From: Ceratorhiza oryzae-sativae
Taxonomy: Eukaryota; Basidiomycota; Agaricomycetes; Cantharellales; Ceratobasidiaceae
Direction: 5' to 3'
Assembly (NCBI GenBank): GCA_030998015.1
Contig: JARWMV010000006.1
Location: 124,001-188,000 of the forward strand
Length of the DNA: 64,000 nucleotides
Under the pieces are notes generated by a model, which saw only the letters and a program-made list of their open reading frames with translations, made no database searches and had not been told where the DNA came from. Made by a program: the position numbers and the translations under genes. Within the stretch, counting starts at the first letter, position 1. Each line of letters starts with the position of its first letter. Of the stretch, positions 24,420-36,010 are shown piece by piece.

Positions 24420-25200
24420 CTGCCTAAAGAGCTAGGACGTAAGGTAGGCATGGTCCAGAATCGTCGACGCCGGAAGAATCTGGGGGATGTTGAGCTTGAA
24501 TAGCAGTTGGTCATAACAAACTTTATTCTGGCGGGACCCTGACAACACCATGATCGGCATCAAACAAGGTTCAAACATCGGCACCCAGGCGATCGAATTC
24601 GAAGTTCGGATACGGGGAATGGTCTGCAACTTCCATGTTGGCGTATGCGCATAGACCGAATTCTCAGTCAGGTGTAGGTTTGTACGCAGCAGACTCACCC
24701 AACGAGTTACGAACGACTCGCTTGGAGTCGATCGCTATTTCGAAAAACGACTCCAACTCGTCGACCCATCTCTTCGAACCCCGTATACCCTTTTAATCAA
24801 CGTTGAAGCCTCGCCTCCCAGCATCGAAGAATTCCAACAAGCCGGGTCCCAAGAGAACGATGCGTCACCTGTGTCAAGGTCCAAAACTGGACATGAGTTC
24901 TCAACGCTCCTCATGACAAATGACTATTGACAGAAGTTTGGGGGCCGCAACCCCGCTCAATGACTTCAGCAGAATCGACTGCGCTCTCGTATAGAAGATT
25001 GTGACAAATTCTTGGCAGTCCAGACTTTCAAAAATATTGTTAACATGTGCGGGTCGGGCCTCAGGCACGTCGGTTGCCCCGAAGCGGAAAGCGACGACCT
25101 CCAAATCGGATAGGTCAACTATAGGTCCAAGGTTCATCGATTGGTCCGATGACATCTGGCTCAACTGGAGAGGGCAGGAAACCAGGGGTTAGTCCCGAAC
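24420..25200 (-). pseudogene. Fragments of an unidentified protein-coding gene
   Basis: Minus-strand blocks look coding but do not join in one frame. About 25164-24902 has LSDLEVVAFRFGATDVPEA and SIVICHEER. The next block has SFSWDPACWNSSMLGG and KRVYGVRRD. Then WVDELESFFEIAIDSK and VVRNSLG end at a GTGAGT donor near 24712, followed by a block ending near 24432. One-base frame changes separate the blocks. I do not recognise the family; a weak F-box-adjacent flavour is only a guess. The plus strand is also open across 24697-24870, so orientation is not certain. Confidence 0.35.
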
Positions 25201-25539
25201 TATACGGGCCAGGATTTGTTTTTAATGCTTCATTTTCGAGCTCGAGCCCCCATAGCTCGAGCCACCGTTAGGCTTCAAGGCCTCAAGAGGATCGACTGCA
25301 CTCGCATCGCGCTCAGTTCGAACCATCGTAAAGGGAATCAAAAAGAAAAATTGCACGCCCCCCTAGACCACGAGAAGAAACTAAAGCTAGACCAAGATAT
25401 AAGGCTTACTCCCTTCATCTTGTGGAGTCATCACGAGATTCACACGTGTGACATAGAGACCGCTTTGGGCAACCTTCATGCCTTAACTTTTCTGAGCTTG
25501 AGACCCCAATAACGGCTACATCCGACTTCAGAATAGCCG

Positions 25540-25760
25540 GAGCAGGCCTAGAGTCGATCCATTTCCGTAAGCAAGTACGTTCTGGACATGGCGACCTTGC
25601 CACTGGGCCCAGACATGCTCGAGGTTCTAGGAAGCAAAAGGATGAGAATGTGAATAGAAGCCAGAGGAAAGAAGATAGTATACAGTATGATGTAAGCGCA
25701 GGAGAGAATTGTTTGGTGAAACGAGACGGGCTACAATTGCCACCGCCAAGTGACACTGGT
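25540..25760 (-). pseudogene. Tyrosinase C-terminal relic
   Basis: On the minus strand an exon-like piece after a TAG acceptor near 25627 reads NLEHVWAQWQGRHVQNVLAYGNGST. It aligns with the NLDCIWARWQ...AMAYGGGLT block that follows the CuB site in copies 1 and 2. The rest is unrecognisable: no CuA or CuB histidine cluster and no start. It lies between tyrosinase copies 2 and 3 in the same orientation, so a dead array member is the simplest reading. Confidence 0.5.
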
Positions 25761-26587
25761 ATGAGTCAGCCCGGTGGATTGCTGAGCTGCATCCTAACCG
25801 ATGCCGTGAGCACTCGGTGCTCCTTAGGAAGAATCAGGTCTTGTTTTCTAGCCTGTCGCGGAAGATGGAACTTGTGTGGAATAAGCGTTTCTGTCGCGGG
25901 GATGTTGGGAAATCGCAGATCGAAGCAGTGAAATTAAAACGACCTCGAAGGTGGTCGTTTTCTGTCCACATTTGAGGCTTAAAGGCGGGTTACATTTGCG
26001 CCTGGCTATGTGCGGAATGTGGTATAGCGGTGCTGCGTAAGCATGTGCGCCATTCCTCGTCTTCTAGTTTGTCTCACGAGTTCAAATGCACTAATCGCAT
26101 GGTTTATAATAGATTCAAACGCAAGAATTGACAAAAATACAGACACCTCGTCACCTCCAGTAAACCTAATGCAACTCAATCCTAGCGCCTAATTTGCACG
26201 ATGGATGATAAAAACAGACTATATGCGCACAATATTCACTCGGATAATGTCATAAACACATGGGGAGAATTGCTTGGAGATATAGGAAAATTCGGGATGG
26301 AGGTGAATGATTTTGCAAAGATACAGCAGATAGCTGGCTCGAACTGGGAAGCCCTTTTCACGGGTAACGCTGATGTTGGGGTTGAGTGGAGATACCGCGA
26401 AAGCATGTGATTTTAGGCGGCTCGCAGCGCGCAAAGCCCGAAGGCTCCACTTGAGCGCGGCAAGCTGGGTGATTCGGAGCCAAGCAATCCCCTTCCGGTC
26501 AGAGAAAAACATCAAAACAGAATACGATTCGTTGCGAATAGACATCCCAAAAAAATGGAGCAAACACAGAAGAAACCCGATCGCCGC

Positions 26588-27987
26588 CTAAAGGATATCG
26601 GTATCAGTGTATTGGTAACACAAATAGCCCCCAGTGATCGACATCACGTCAGAGACGACAGGATCAGGACTGGCAAGACCAGCTGTCCAGATGGTTGAAC
26701 TCGTGGTGAGATTCGGCGCCGCGCCGACAGGATGGTCGTCATAGTCATTGAGGTCCTGAACGCTCCCTCCACCGAAGGCCCCTGCGTTGGCAGTTGAATT
26801 TCGTTGCCACTTGTTCCAAATGCGATCCAAGTTCTGAAAAGCAAAATTGAGCATGCGGATTTGTACAGGAAGAACGCTTCGCACTCACTGCATGATGAAG
26901 GAAGAAAATCATGTCGTTGGGAGAGTAAGATGGGCTGGACATATCACTATTGTGGAGTTGAATATTTTAGATCTTTTAGATCCAATAACCATCAAAAAGA
27001 CTCACCCAGGCGTGAACTGAAGGTGAGCAGCGTTATGCATCCCTGAGCACGTTTTCCATCAATGTATGCGGCAAACCCGACGAAATCACCGGGGAAGTGG
27101 GTAGTCACGTATTTGACTTCGGACGGGCTGAATGCATCCGTGGCTTTCTTGTTAGGATACGTAAAGGTAAAGGGAAAAACTTGTTTTTCGAAGGGCTAAA
27201 AGGAGTCGAATGAGACATGGGAAACCAGAGTGAACAAGGTGAGCATACGTAATTTGTCATGTTTCGCGCAATAATATGGTTCCGGGATAAGCGCGATTGA
27301 CGCCCGCAAATGCGCCGTCCGTAATAGTGTAGTTGTTGGCCGCAGTCCCAAAAGTGCCAAGCCCAGTAACGGGGTCGGGGTTGAAGACAGGCGAAGCGGA
27401 TACGTTGGTGGTGTCTGTATACAGAATGCATATTATACCTTCCGATTCACTCCCAAGATTTCCAACTTACCCAAGGACCAGTTCCAGTACGGGAGGTAAC
27501 CAGTATACTTACACTCATCTCTCAAGGCCTTCTCAAACATGAACAAGTAATTGCGATGCCATGGAAGGAATACTAGCAGGGCTGTGGGTAAAGATATAAT
27601 ACGAATGATAGATCAACTTACGAGCAGTAAAATGATCTTTGACATTAGTGTCCATGTGAACATACACAAAATCATCGTAACGCGAGCTCTTCGGATTGAC
27701 TGATGCAATTCCGGCAGTGAACCCCGTAGGAGTCAGCTGGGATGAATGAGGGCTAACACTGGGGTCGCTCAAGCACTATTAGCCGCCAAGGTGGTCAGTA
27801 AACAATAACGGATATCTGAAGAAGAGCCAACCTTGACCGCACTGATAAAGGCCGCCTTCTCTGCACTTGCAAGCTCGCGCCATTCCTTTCGAATGGGAGG
27901 ATTGGAGCAAGTAGCGCGGGGGCTTGGCGCAGCAAAGGCCTGAGAGGCCAGATAAAGACCAGCAACCAGAGCAAAAACCGAGTGCAT
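26588..27987 (-). pseudogene. Tyrosinase copy 3 with two one-base frameshifts
   Basis: Starts with a signal peptide (MHSVFALVAGLYLASQAFAA). CuA: VHMDTNVKDHFTA and FLPWHRNYLFMFEKAL, then GYLPYWNWS. CuB pieces: MHNAAHLQFTPG, SYSPNDMIFFLHHA and NLDRIWNKWQ. It ends YTDTDIL. Two places need a missing base. One lies in the exon after NRAYP, where ARNMTNY is in another frame. The other lies in KRAQG just before MHNAAH, where the run is GGG instead of an expected GGGG or GGN. Both are at G/C runs. More diverged than copies 1 and 2 (Asn for Trp after WHR, and a different C-terminus). Either a pseudogene or a functional gene with consensus errors. Confidence 0.8.
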
Positions 27988-29071
27988 GACTGGAATGGCG
28001 AGATGGTAAAAAATGGATGAGCTCGATGATATCGAATCTACTTGTTCTCCGTTCACCTTTTATAGGACAAAACCGGATAATATTTCCCAGCTAGTCCAGC
28101 CTCTCAGACAAATGGCTCGTTCCCCACGCCCAAAATGCTCAACTATCTAGCACCGTGCTGTTCATCGCGCCGAGCCGAACGGACTAGTCCGGTCAGGGAA
28201 TTGACACACTAAACGGCGAGGTTTGGTGATAGCTCGCTTAGATCATTTTCTAGTATGAGGTTTATTCGCTTATTTCATAGCCGTTTTGTGTACAGAAATA
28301 AACCAGGAACAGTCTACTTCGGCGCACGTACACTGATCCAGGTACAAAGGATGCTCGTAATCATTCACCCTGAATGCATGCCCAGTCAGATATCTCTGTG
28401 AACGAGCATCCCGATACGCACGTGGGATTAGCCCCACCAACCCTGGGTCAGGCGTTCCACTGCGTGGATAAGTGGATATATGCAGTTACTTGGAGAAACA
28501 TCTGTGCCAGGCTGATCTAAGTCGAATGCTTCTTTCCGCAGAAATTGCTCGAGAGCTTTGGGCTATGAGCGCAAAAGAGTTGGTTGGTTCTTCAGTACAA
28601 ACTAACAAACACTCAACTTTAATGGATGCACCGGATGTGCTCCAAGCCGACCGTTTAGACTTGCTTCAGTCGAATCGGTAGGCTTCGAAAGATTCATGTA
28701 CATTCATGATACAATACAATACTACAGGGAGTAAACTTCAAATCAGTAGGATTCGCAGTCGAGGTTGCAAACTCAACAAGTTTAGCCGGACCGTGGGTCG
28801 AAATCGATGCGCCAATAATAGATGTAACAATCGATACGATACGATAACGTGAGTTAGAGCTCCATAGCTTATCTTGAGATGTTCAACACCGGTGATACCT
28901 CATTATTAGGAGGGAATTGATGGGGTGAATAAAACCAAATCAGCCACAAGGGACTCTGCGGCTGATGCTCAAGCATTTGGATTTTTACACTCAACTTTGC
29001 AATAAGTTCCAAGAACAGAAAAAGTATGAATGGCTCGAGCAGATTCCATAGATTCAGAGTCCAAATCGAAT

Positions 29072-29073
<2 letters not shown>

Positions 29074-29127
<54 letters not shown>
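29074..29127. repeat. (GA)n microsatellite
   Basis: About 27 uninterrupted GA dinucleotides. It creates serine/leucine-repeat ORFs on the minus strand that are not genes. It sits in the probable 3' UTR of the gene ending at 29193. Confidence 0.95.
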
Positions 29128-29129
<2 letters not shown>

Positions 29130-29139
29130 TTGAACTAAA

Positions 29140-29150
29140 GGGGGGGGGGG
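29140..29150. repeat. Poly-G run of about 11
   Basis: Homopolymer G tract 12 bases after the GA microsatellite. Confidence 0.9.
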
Positions 29151-29192
29151 AGAAACAAAGAAACCAGTGTTGGAGCAAGAATGCATTACATT

Positions 29193-30579
29193 CTATCCCA
29201 TAGGCGGCTCGTTGGCCCTGACTGACGGCGGCAGAAGATTGCGCGGGTCGCCGAGCGGTAGAGGACGCAGTTGAGGTTCAACTGGCGTTCGGGGGAACGT
29301 GCCAGAATCGTTTTCTGGCTCAACTGGTTCAGGAATAGGATTAACATGTTTGCGGGATTGTTGAGTCCCAAACGTTTTGGTCGTGGCGCCCGTCAGCGGA
29401 GGCTGTGTTTGGGAGTGTGATGGAGCGGGTGTGTGGTACGAGGGGGGGAAGCCTACACTAGCTGCAGCTGACGGGGGTGCTAGATATCCTTGATGCGGAG
29501 GGTAGGATGGCGTTTCGGGATATGTGGCATATTGACGGCCAGGGGAAGACGGAGAGGGGTAGGAGTAGGGTGAAAGTTGTTGAGGTACGGGTCTGTCGTA
29601 GGGTGAATGTGCTGGATCTCCCACAGAATTGATGAGGCGTATGTTGGCGTCTGTGTCAACACTAATGCTGGACCTTCCGTATGCGCTCCATAATGATACC
29701 TTACCCGCGCTCCTCCCTGTCCGCCCACGATGCCGCCGCCTGCCCCACCAGATCCATACGCCAAACCCAAGTACCCCAATCAATACAACTGGCAAGAAAA
29801 CAATTAAGAATGTGACTGCGGCAGAGAGGCCTGACCAAACCAGCCAGCATGAGATTGGAGGGCGAACGTGGATCAATGGTATCTTACTGGCTGAGCGGTT
29901 TCCTCGGGCAGCATTGAGATCAAAGGTGCCGTTCCAATCAATCACCTTCATTGCCCAGGTAGGAATCGTCGTATTTGAAGGCACTTGGAGCGGAAACGAT
30001 CCATTGATGACAAAGGCGCTGGGACAATTCATAGTCCATTCTCTCCATGTGGCGTAGGAGGCACCCTGGCACGCCGCGCAAGCACTTAGAAGAGAGTACA
30101 CAGGTGATGAGCTGGGAATAGTTTGAGATACTGCACGCCAAGACAATGTTCAGCCAACCCACCAAACGCAGCCGACTAGGACGGTCCCGGCCGGAGGGAG
30201 ATATTGCACCCCAGGAGATAGCGCCGGAACGTCCCACTCTGCACGACACAGAATCAGTAACGATTGTAAAAAGGTGCGCTCGAGCACTACGTTTGTTAGG
30301 CAGACACTGGGCTTGCAAGTAGGCGGCCACAAGGCAAGGCGACTGTCCCTTTGAGTTATTCGCCTATCAAAAATTGTTCTAGTTATTCTCTGTTCGCGGA
30401 AGGCTTCCGGAAAGGGCTTGCCCAGTCAAAAGATGAATCACACGTAACGTTAGTCTAGGCGAAAGTTAGGGAGAGTGTCAAATTGGACATCCGCAGTATC
30501 ACGTGATATATCACACCGTTTGCCCAGACACCCTGATCACCGAGACGAATCCGAGCAGGAAAATAGACCGAGGTATCAT
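29193..30579 (-). CDS. Secreted/single-pass membrane protein, function unknown
   Basis: The start MIPRSIFLLGFVSVIRVSGQT is a signal peptide. It joins to TNVTCDSSFDW, then ANNSKGQSPCLVAAYLQAQC, VPALSPGVQYLPPAG and VYSLLSACAACQG with TWREWTMNC. This ectodomain layout, with conserved Cys pairs, is common in Agaricomycete proteins of unknown role. One membrane span follows (LSAAVTFLIVFLPVVLIGVLG), then a basic stop-transfer (WWGRRRHRGR) and a long proline/serine-rich cytoplasmic tail. The intron after SSFDW appears to use a GC donor (GCAAGC). At the junction after PPAGT the phase does not fit cleanly with the canonical AG before the VYSLL exon, so one base or one splice site there is uncertain. 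Possibly a cell-surface sensor; this is inference only. Confidence 0.7.
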
Positions 30580-30815
30580 ATTCAGGTGGGAAGCCGGAAG
30601 GTATGTTGTCGAGCGCGCGAGAGGAATGTATTTTGTGCGGCTGCGCGATGATGATGACGGAAGTCGAACCCGAGGGCGCCGGATGGGCGCTTGCACTGCC
30701 TCGAGTCATCATAACAACGCACAATCGGGTCAATCACAAGTCGAAGTCTGGGCATCTAACTGACCAACATGGTGTAGCAGCCAAAACACACACACGCACA
30801 CCAATTTATTCACTT

Positions 30816-32481
30816 TTACATAGAGAAATACCACATCAAGGCAAGGGCAACAAGCAGTCCATGAATTGAGCGTACTAACGAGGCATCCGTCTGTGCGATC
30901 GAAAACGATTCAGAAGAGGCTCGTTCGCCAAAGCGTGATCCGCATACCGGGACATGTCTGGCTGCGACTCGCGGCTTCCTGCCGCCTTGCGCTTCGACCA
31001 CTCGCGCCACCATTTCGATTCGGACGTAGTTATACGAAGCTATTGGAGATAAGATCATTAAGATTGGTTAGCTGATTTAGGGACATGGAACACGTACATA
31101 AAGCTCGATGCCCAAGAAATGTAGCAACATGGCTACCCACAACGCCATGCCGAAACTCGCACGGCTAGCAGACGCACGACCCAAGGGACCTTCACTCCAC
31201 GAGGAATGCACGGCAACGTACGCATCGTCTGGGTGGGTAAGTCCGTCAGAAGTCCCGCATAGCGGATAGCGTTGCGCAAGGGCTTGAGAGTTGTTCTTCA
31301 GACAAAGGTTATCTCTGAGCACCGCCATAGCTACAAGATTAAGTCATTATTAGGCCCACGGAGTTCACCTTGGTGTGGCTCACCGAAAAATAGGTGTTAA
31401 TAGAAGTAATGACTTGTGCGGAAAGTAATGCCGTCACTCGAGTAGTCACAAATGTCCCGTTATAGAACCACCCGCCTGATTACCGGCCATTAGCCCTGCC
31501 CCGATCAAAATTCAGTTTCAGACCACTCACGTAGCATCCATCCACGGTGCGCGGCGATATCACCACACCAAGCCGTATAGCATCCCATGACGATTGCAGC
31601 GCCCGAGGCTGAGCCCATCAAGTACACAGCCAATTGAACCGCTAGATCGCCTCCCTGAGCATGTCGGCCAACTACAGCGCCACATACACTAGAAATAATT
31701 TGCAAAAGCGAGACAACATAACCTAGGTACCCATGGAATCGTGGCCATCGCTGCAGAGACGTCAAAACCTAGGTCGGAGGGCAATACCCGAACAGCACCA
31801 CTTACACTATACGTTAGAGGCAAGAAGCAGAATACTGAGAAGAAGCTTGCAGCTGGAGTAACGTCATATCAGCTAATGCTGAGACCAATAGAGACGTGGC
31901 TAACGACGTACGTAAGCTCGTCCACACGTGAAGTATAACGTTAGGTTTCCATATGGGCATTGAATACCAGTAACCTTCACCTAGAACAATGGGATCAACC
32001 ACTTGCCGCCGACATCACTGCGCAGATACTACCTGGCGTTGTGAGCTTTAGTAACTTCTTGAAACTCAGCATGGGCGTTCGTGCCAAGGAAAATCCTAGA
32101 ATTGCGCCACCGAAAAATACAACTACGCCTATTGTTAGCATGATTAGTGGCTGGGACAGTCTACCCACATAGCGCAACACTCGTCTTCTTCTGAAACCCC
32201 AGCGTCCACCATGCCCGTTTCTGTGGGGTCACGCCCGGCGTCAACGCCTCACCAGACTCCATATCCGAGGTTGACCGTGCTCCCTCCTTTGGACCGTGCC
32301 GTTTGATCCATTCCTGTTCAGCCTTGTACGTCTCGTAAGGATTGTAACTATGCGCCGCGTCGTTAGGCATAGTCGGTATCGTCGGGTGAGGAGAAGAGGG
32401 TGAGGCGGAGTATGAGTATGTGGCAGAAATCGGACTCAATGGCCAAGGCTCCTCCTTGTACTTGCTGATAGTCGATGTCAT
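30816..32481 (-). CDS. DUF2306 multi-pass membrane protein with one frameshift
   Basis: N-terminal cytoplasmic region (MTSTISKYKEEPWPLSP, then PYETYKAEQEWIKRHGPKEG) leads to a first span (LIMLTIGVVVFFGGAILGF). TTPGEGYWYSMPIWKPNV is the family's first extracytoplasmic block. RFHGYLGYVVSLLQ and the motif GDIAAHRGWMLR identify DUF2306. Later exons give further hydrophobic segments (ALWVAMLLHFLGIELY). DUF2306 proteins are predicted membrane proteins without a known reaction; the conserved His residues suggest metal or haem binding in some. Between WWTLG and RRRRVLRYVG the frame moves by one base in a GGGG run and no intron fits, so the run may be one G too long. The C-terminal exon ending at 30816 is the least certain. 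Confidence 0.65.
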
Positions 32482-33238
32482 GGCTGTGTGGAACAACGTT
32501 TTTGATCGTGTCAGGCTTCAATACAGGTCAGCCGAACAAGCAGCTGGTGGCTGCTCTGGATCGACGGGAGATTAGACGTGAACGGTGAGCCTCTCCCCCC
32601 GACGATACTTATGCAGCGATCACCAAATGATCTGTGAGCGCAGAGCTTGATATGGAACGGGCATCTTCCTCCCCGGCCAATCACATTCATGGCCAAGTGC
32701 TTCGTGAAGTGTTGATCCAGGGGTCCTGGTGAGCTAGAACCATTGGGCAGGGACAGCGAAGTGGAGTTACTACATTAGGAATCTATCCAGGAACGTCATT
32801 TGTCCAGCTCTCGAGTCGAGCGCTTGTGGATTTTTTGTTGTGTATTTTACTCATCCTGACGTCTCTTCGTGACAATCATGCACTAGGTGTTCGGGGTGCG
32901 GATTAGAATTGTAATGGGCCTTCCTTGGATTATGGTGTTGGGAGCGAGACGGGATTAGACTATACGATCTGTCATCTAGGGTACAGAGTATGCGAGCCGC
33001 TCATACGCAAATCTATATTAGATAGCACGTGCGACGCGTGTGCACGTAACAGGGAAACTGAAACAGAGGATCATCACGAGATCCGGACGTATGGTCAACA
33101 GTTAACAGAGTAGAAAGACCAATCCCTTTCCTCACAAATATCACCTGCGAAGGGATCAAGAAGGCTAAGTGATGAGCTATGAGTGAACTAGGAGAGCCAA
33201 CTTTAGAGGCAGATGCGAGGGTGAGAAGGTCGAAGAAG
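32482..33238. other. Intergenic; no gene recognised
   Basis: Upstream side of the DUF2306 gene. No motif-bearing ORF. Confidence 0.4.
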
Positions 33239-33399
33239 CATCAGGAAAACGAGCCGCGTCTAATTAGCTCTAAACAGCGCGTTGAGCTGGTCGAGGGCCC
33301 CGAGATGAAACCTGCAATCGTTAGCGCTCTTGAGAGCTCATAAGAGCACGGGGTAGAATCGGACTCCGATGTCAGTTAGTTGGAAATTGAGTGATGTCC
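33239..33399 (+). repeat. Long inverted repeat, left arm
   Basis: 161 bp whose reverse complement occurs at 33801-33969 with only scattered mismatches. The right arm has an 8-bp insertion (TCGACCGG read on its minus strand) next to a short internal palindrome around GAGAGCTCATAAGAGC. Spacer about 400 bp. Confidence 0.9.
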
Positions 33400-33800
33400 A
33401 TATATGCGTGTCGAAGTCTCCTATTGGCTAGTGATTTTGTGGCAGTGAATAAAGTTATTTGCATTATTCATCAATATCTGGAACTAGCGGGGCGTTTTGA
33501 ATGGTTTTAATGCCAGTAGATGCGCAAAGCAAAACTACCCCCGTGTGCATGATGGGCGACTAAGTAAACATTGCTACCACCTTCGTGGGTGACTTCACAT
33601 GAGTGGAATGGCTATGTTCAGGCCAACAGATCAAGTCGGCCCCACTCTAGCGAACAACTGTAGTAGGTGTGGCATGTGGAGGCATGCACAGCCATGATTA
33701 ATCTGCCGATAGGCGAGGCTGCGATATCACGCATGTATGAACTGTATCTATCAAATGTTCCATTTATGACCACTGTTGACGTTATCTGCCAGGGTAAGCC
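33400..33800. other. Spacer of the foldback structure
   Basis: About 400 bp between the inverted arms, with no ORF of note and no transposase motif. Read with its arms it resembles a foldback/MITE-like non-autonomous element, but no target duplication was found at the arm ends. Confidence 0.4.
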
Positions 33801-33969
33801 GATATCACTCAATTGCCAACTAACTGACATCGGAGTCCGATTCTACCCCGTGCCGGTCGAGCTCTTATGAGCTCTCAAGAGCGCTAACGATTGCAGGTTT
33901 CATCTCGGGGCCCTCGACCAGCTCAACGCGCTGTTTAGAGCTAATTAGACGCGGCTCGTTTTCCTGATG
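33801..33969 (-). repeat. Long inverted repeat, right arm
   Basis: Partner of 33239-33399. A transcript across both arms would fold into a duplex of about 160 bp. Confidence 0.9.
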
Positions 33970-35640
33970 AGGCATCTGATAACGTGGATGTAAGAAATAT
34001 AAGGAAAACATACCGGCTTAGTCAACACGGTCGAGACGCTAACCTGGCGCCCAGCAGATGGTTCAGCGACCCTTTGCTCGTATCCATGTCGAACGATGTT
34101 CGGTTGGTGATACGGGTGGCGGATCAATGGTGGATCGGATCGCCGAGATAGAATCCCTGTATCTTCACAATCCACCCCCCCCAAAAAAAGAGTTTTTTAA
34201 TATTCTAATTTCGGTATAATAAAGTATTTCTTCTGCTTGGCTTGACTTTGTATTATTATCCGTTCCACTAATCGTGATATCTGCCCGTAATTCATCAATT
34301 CCGCTTCAGCCGAAATAAATGTCGATAACGAGCACGATGGGGATTGACGTATGTCTGCGCAGATTACCATCCATCAAATATGAGTGCCTAGCATAAACAT
34401 TTAGATCTTCTTTGTTCATGGCTACATCCTCCTTTTATATCTAACCTCACGCGAATGAACTGTCTTAGGAGCCTGATATGTGTACCATGTGCTACAATGA
34501 CTCAGGTATCTTTAGGATATACATAAGGACGTTTCTACGATGTATTCTCACCAAGTCTCTCCTCGGTCTCTTACACTCGTTTTTATATATGGTGTATACA
34601 CACATTCTTCTTCTATACCGTGAACTTGGCCCGATGCAATCACTAGTATCAAAGTCCAGTTTTGAGTGCGTCCGGAACTACTTTGAGTCTGACTAGCACC
34701 TTAGTGATACTGGAGGGCTAAAAGGCTTGCCTTACCCATCCAGGTTTAGACGAGGTGGCAAGGAACTCGTAGAAGCAGCGAAAAATAGAGAAAAGAATAT
34801 TGTAGGATGCTTCAAATAAGTGGAAGCATCGGCTGTGGGAGACCAAGTCCAAAGGCGTGTCAATGCAATTATACGCTGCGTCTGATTGATTTTATACCCT
34901 TGTATGAGGCTCCTCTATTTTGATCACCGGTCTACAGCCGATATACTGGTGAATTAACCAAAACTACTGATCCCAAAGGCGCAAGGTCACTCATCAATAC
35001 TGGGGTGTACACGAATGGACATCCATGTCAGTATCCTACCATTGCCGGCCATCGACGTTTCTTCCAGTTGATCAGGTAGCTTGTCTTCGAGCATGTTAAC
35101 GTGTAGAATATACATGTACATACTCGAATGATCTAGAATGTGTACGAGTCAGTAATCGAGTCAAGTGTGAATGCGTCATGTATGCGCAGTATATGTGCAG
35201 CAGCAAAACATATGACTCACACGTATTCGTGGGGTATAAATAAGAGCTCTGCGAGCCCCTCGTACTCCATCGAATTCACTCACGAGCACACATTCTTTTT
35301 GTAAATCTTTTCTATACATTAATATATATATACTTTTGATTTCTATATAACGACCTTAGACATGGCTGCGAAGCGACGGCTATTGGGGTTTTTATTCTTA
35401 GCGGATCCATCGATAGACAGAGTTTGAAATATCAGGGGTAGAGAAGACAATACGACATTTTAACACGACTCATTCAGGCAGGTGGTACATATATTCCAGT
35501 CTCAAATAGATGTGGTCTACACGGGTACGCAGACAACTTGGGGAGCGCTGGGGGTTTCCATCGATACCTAACATTAAGTGGTTAGCTCTCGGTGTGGAAT
35601 GGGTTTCCCAATGTAACTTGCCACATCCAGGTATGATGAG
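33970..35640. other. Gene-poor AT-rich stretch
   Basis: No gene recognised. Around 35234-35345 there is a TATA-like GGGTATAAATAAG followed by a pyrimidine-rich stretch. An ATG at 35362 opens only a 16-codon frame, so this may be a promoter remnant. Confidence 0.3.
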
Positions 35641-36010
35641 ATCACAAGACCAAATCCAGCTTCATCCTCCAGTAGCTCTGGTTCAGTGAATCGCACAAGG
35701 AAACGCTTGTGGGTTGGCCCTCCAGACCAGTTTATCGGGAAACGGAGAGGCTTCTTCTCCCCTAACAGCTAATGAGCTATCAGTGGGTTGAATGGCTTCG
35801 TTGAACGCAATGTTCACGTACGCCATCAAAACCGTGTTCGTTAGCCTTGCTTGAAATGCTTTGCAAACCAGATTTCTCAAAGGCTTTGGTCATGCCCTTG
35901 AGGTGTGATTCACGGATTCGATGTACAGGGATAAAGTAAATGCCATCTCCATCTTTGCATACGTTAGGATATGATAATATGTACGAAGAAATATAGCTCG
36001 CCTTGACAAT
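35641..36010 (-). other. Exon fragments of an unidentified gene
   Basis: Minus-strand coding-like pieces. About 35950-35830 has CKDGDGIYFIPVHRIRES and MTKAFEKSG. After a TTAG acceptor near 35762 there is a second piece, EKKPLRFPINWSGGPTHKRF then LVRFTEPELLEDEAGF. The two could be joined by one intron. No start, end or family could be assigned. Confidence 0.35.

Larger units (their letters stand above)
27988..29192. other. Intergenic; no gene recognised
   Basis: Upstream side of tyrosinase 3 and 3' flank of the membrane-protein gene. Only short ORFs; a GA microsatellite and a G run lie at its right end. Confidence 0.4.

Noticed and set aside
24697..24870. Plus-strand coding exon (VTNDSLGVDRYFEKRLQLVD and onward)
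   Set aside because: Open for about 60 codons but isolated. The minus strand gives several coding-like blocks in series with a GTGAGT donor, so the plus reading is less likely, though not excluded.
28869..29186. Ser/Leu-repeat ORFs on the minus strand
   Set aside because: Created by the GA microsatellite.
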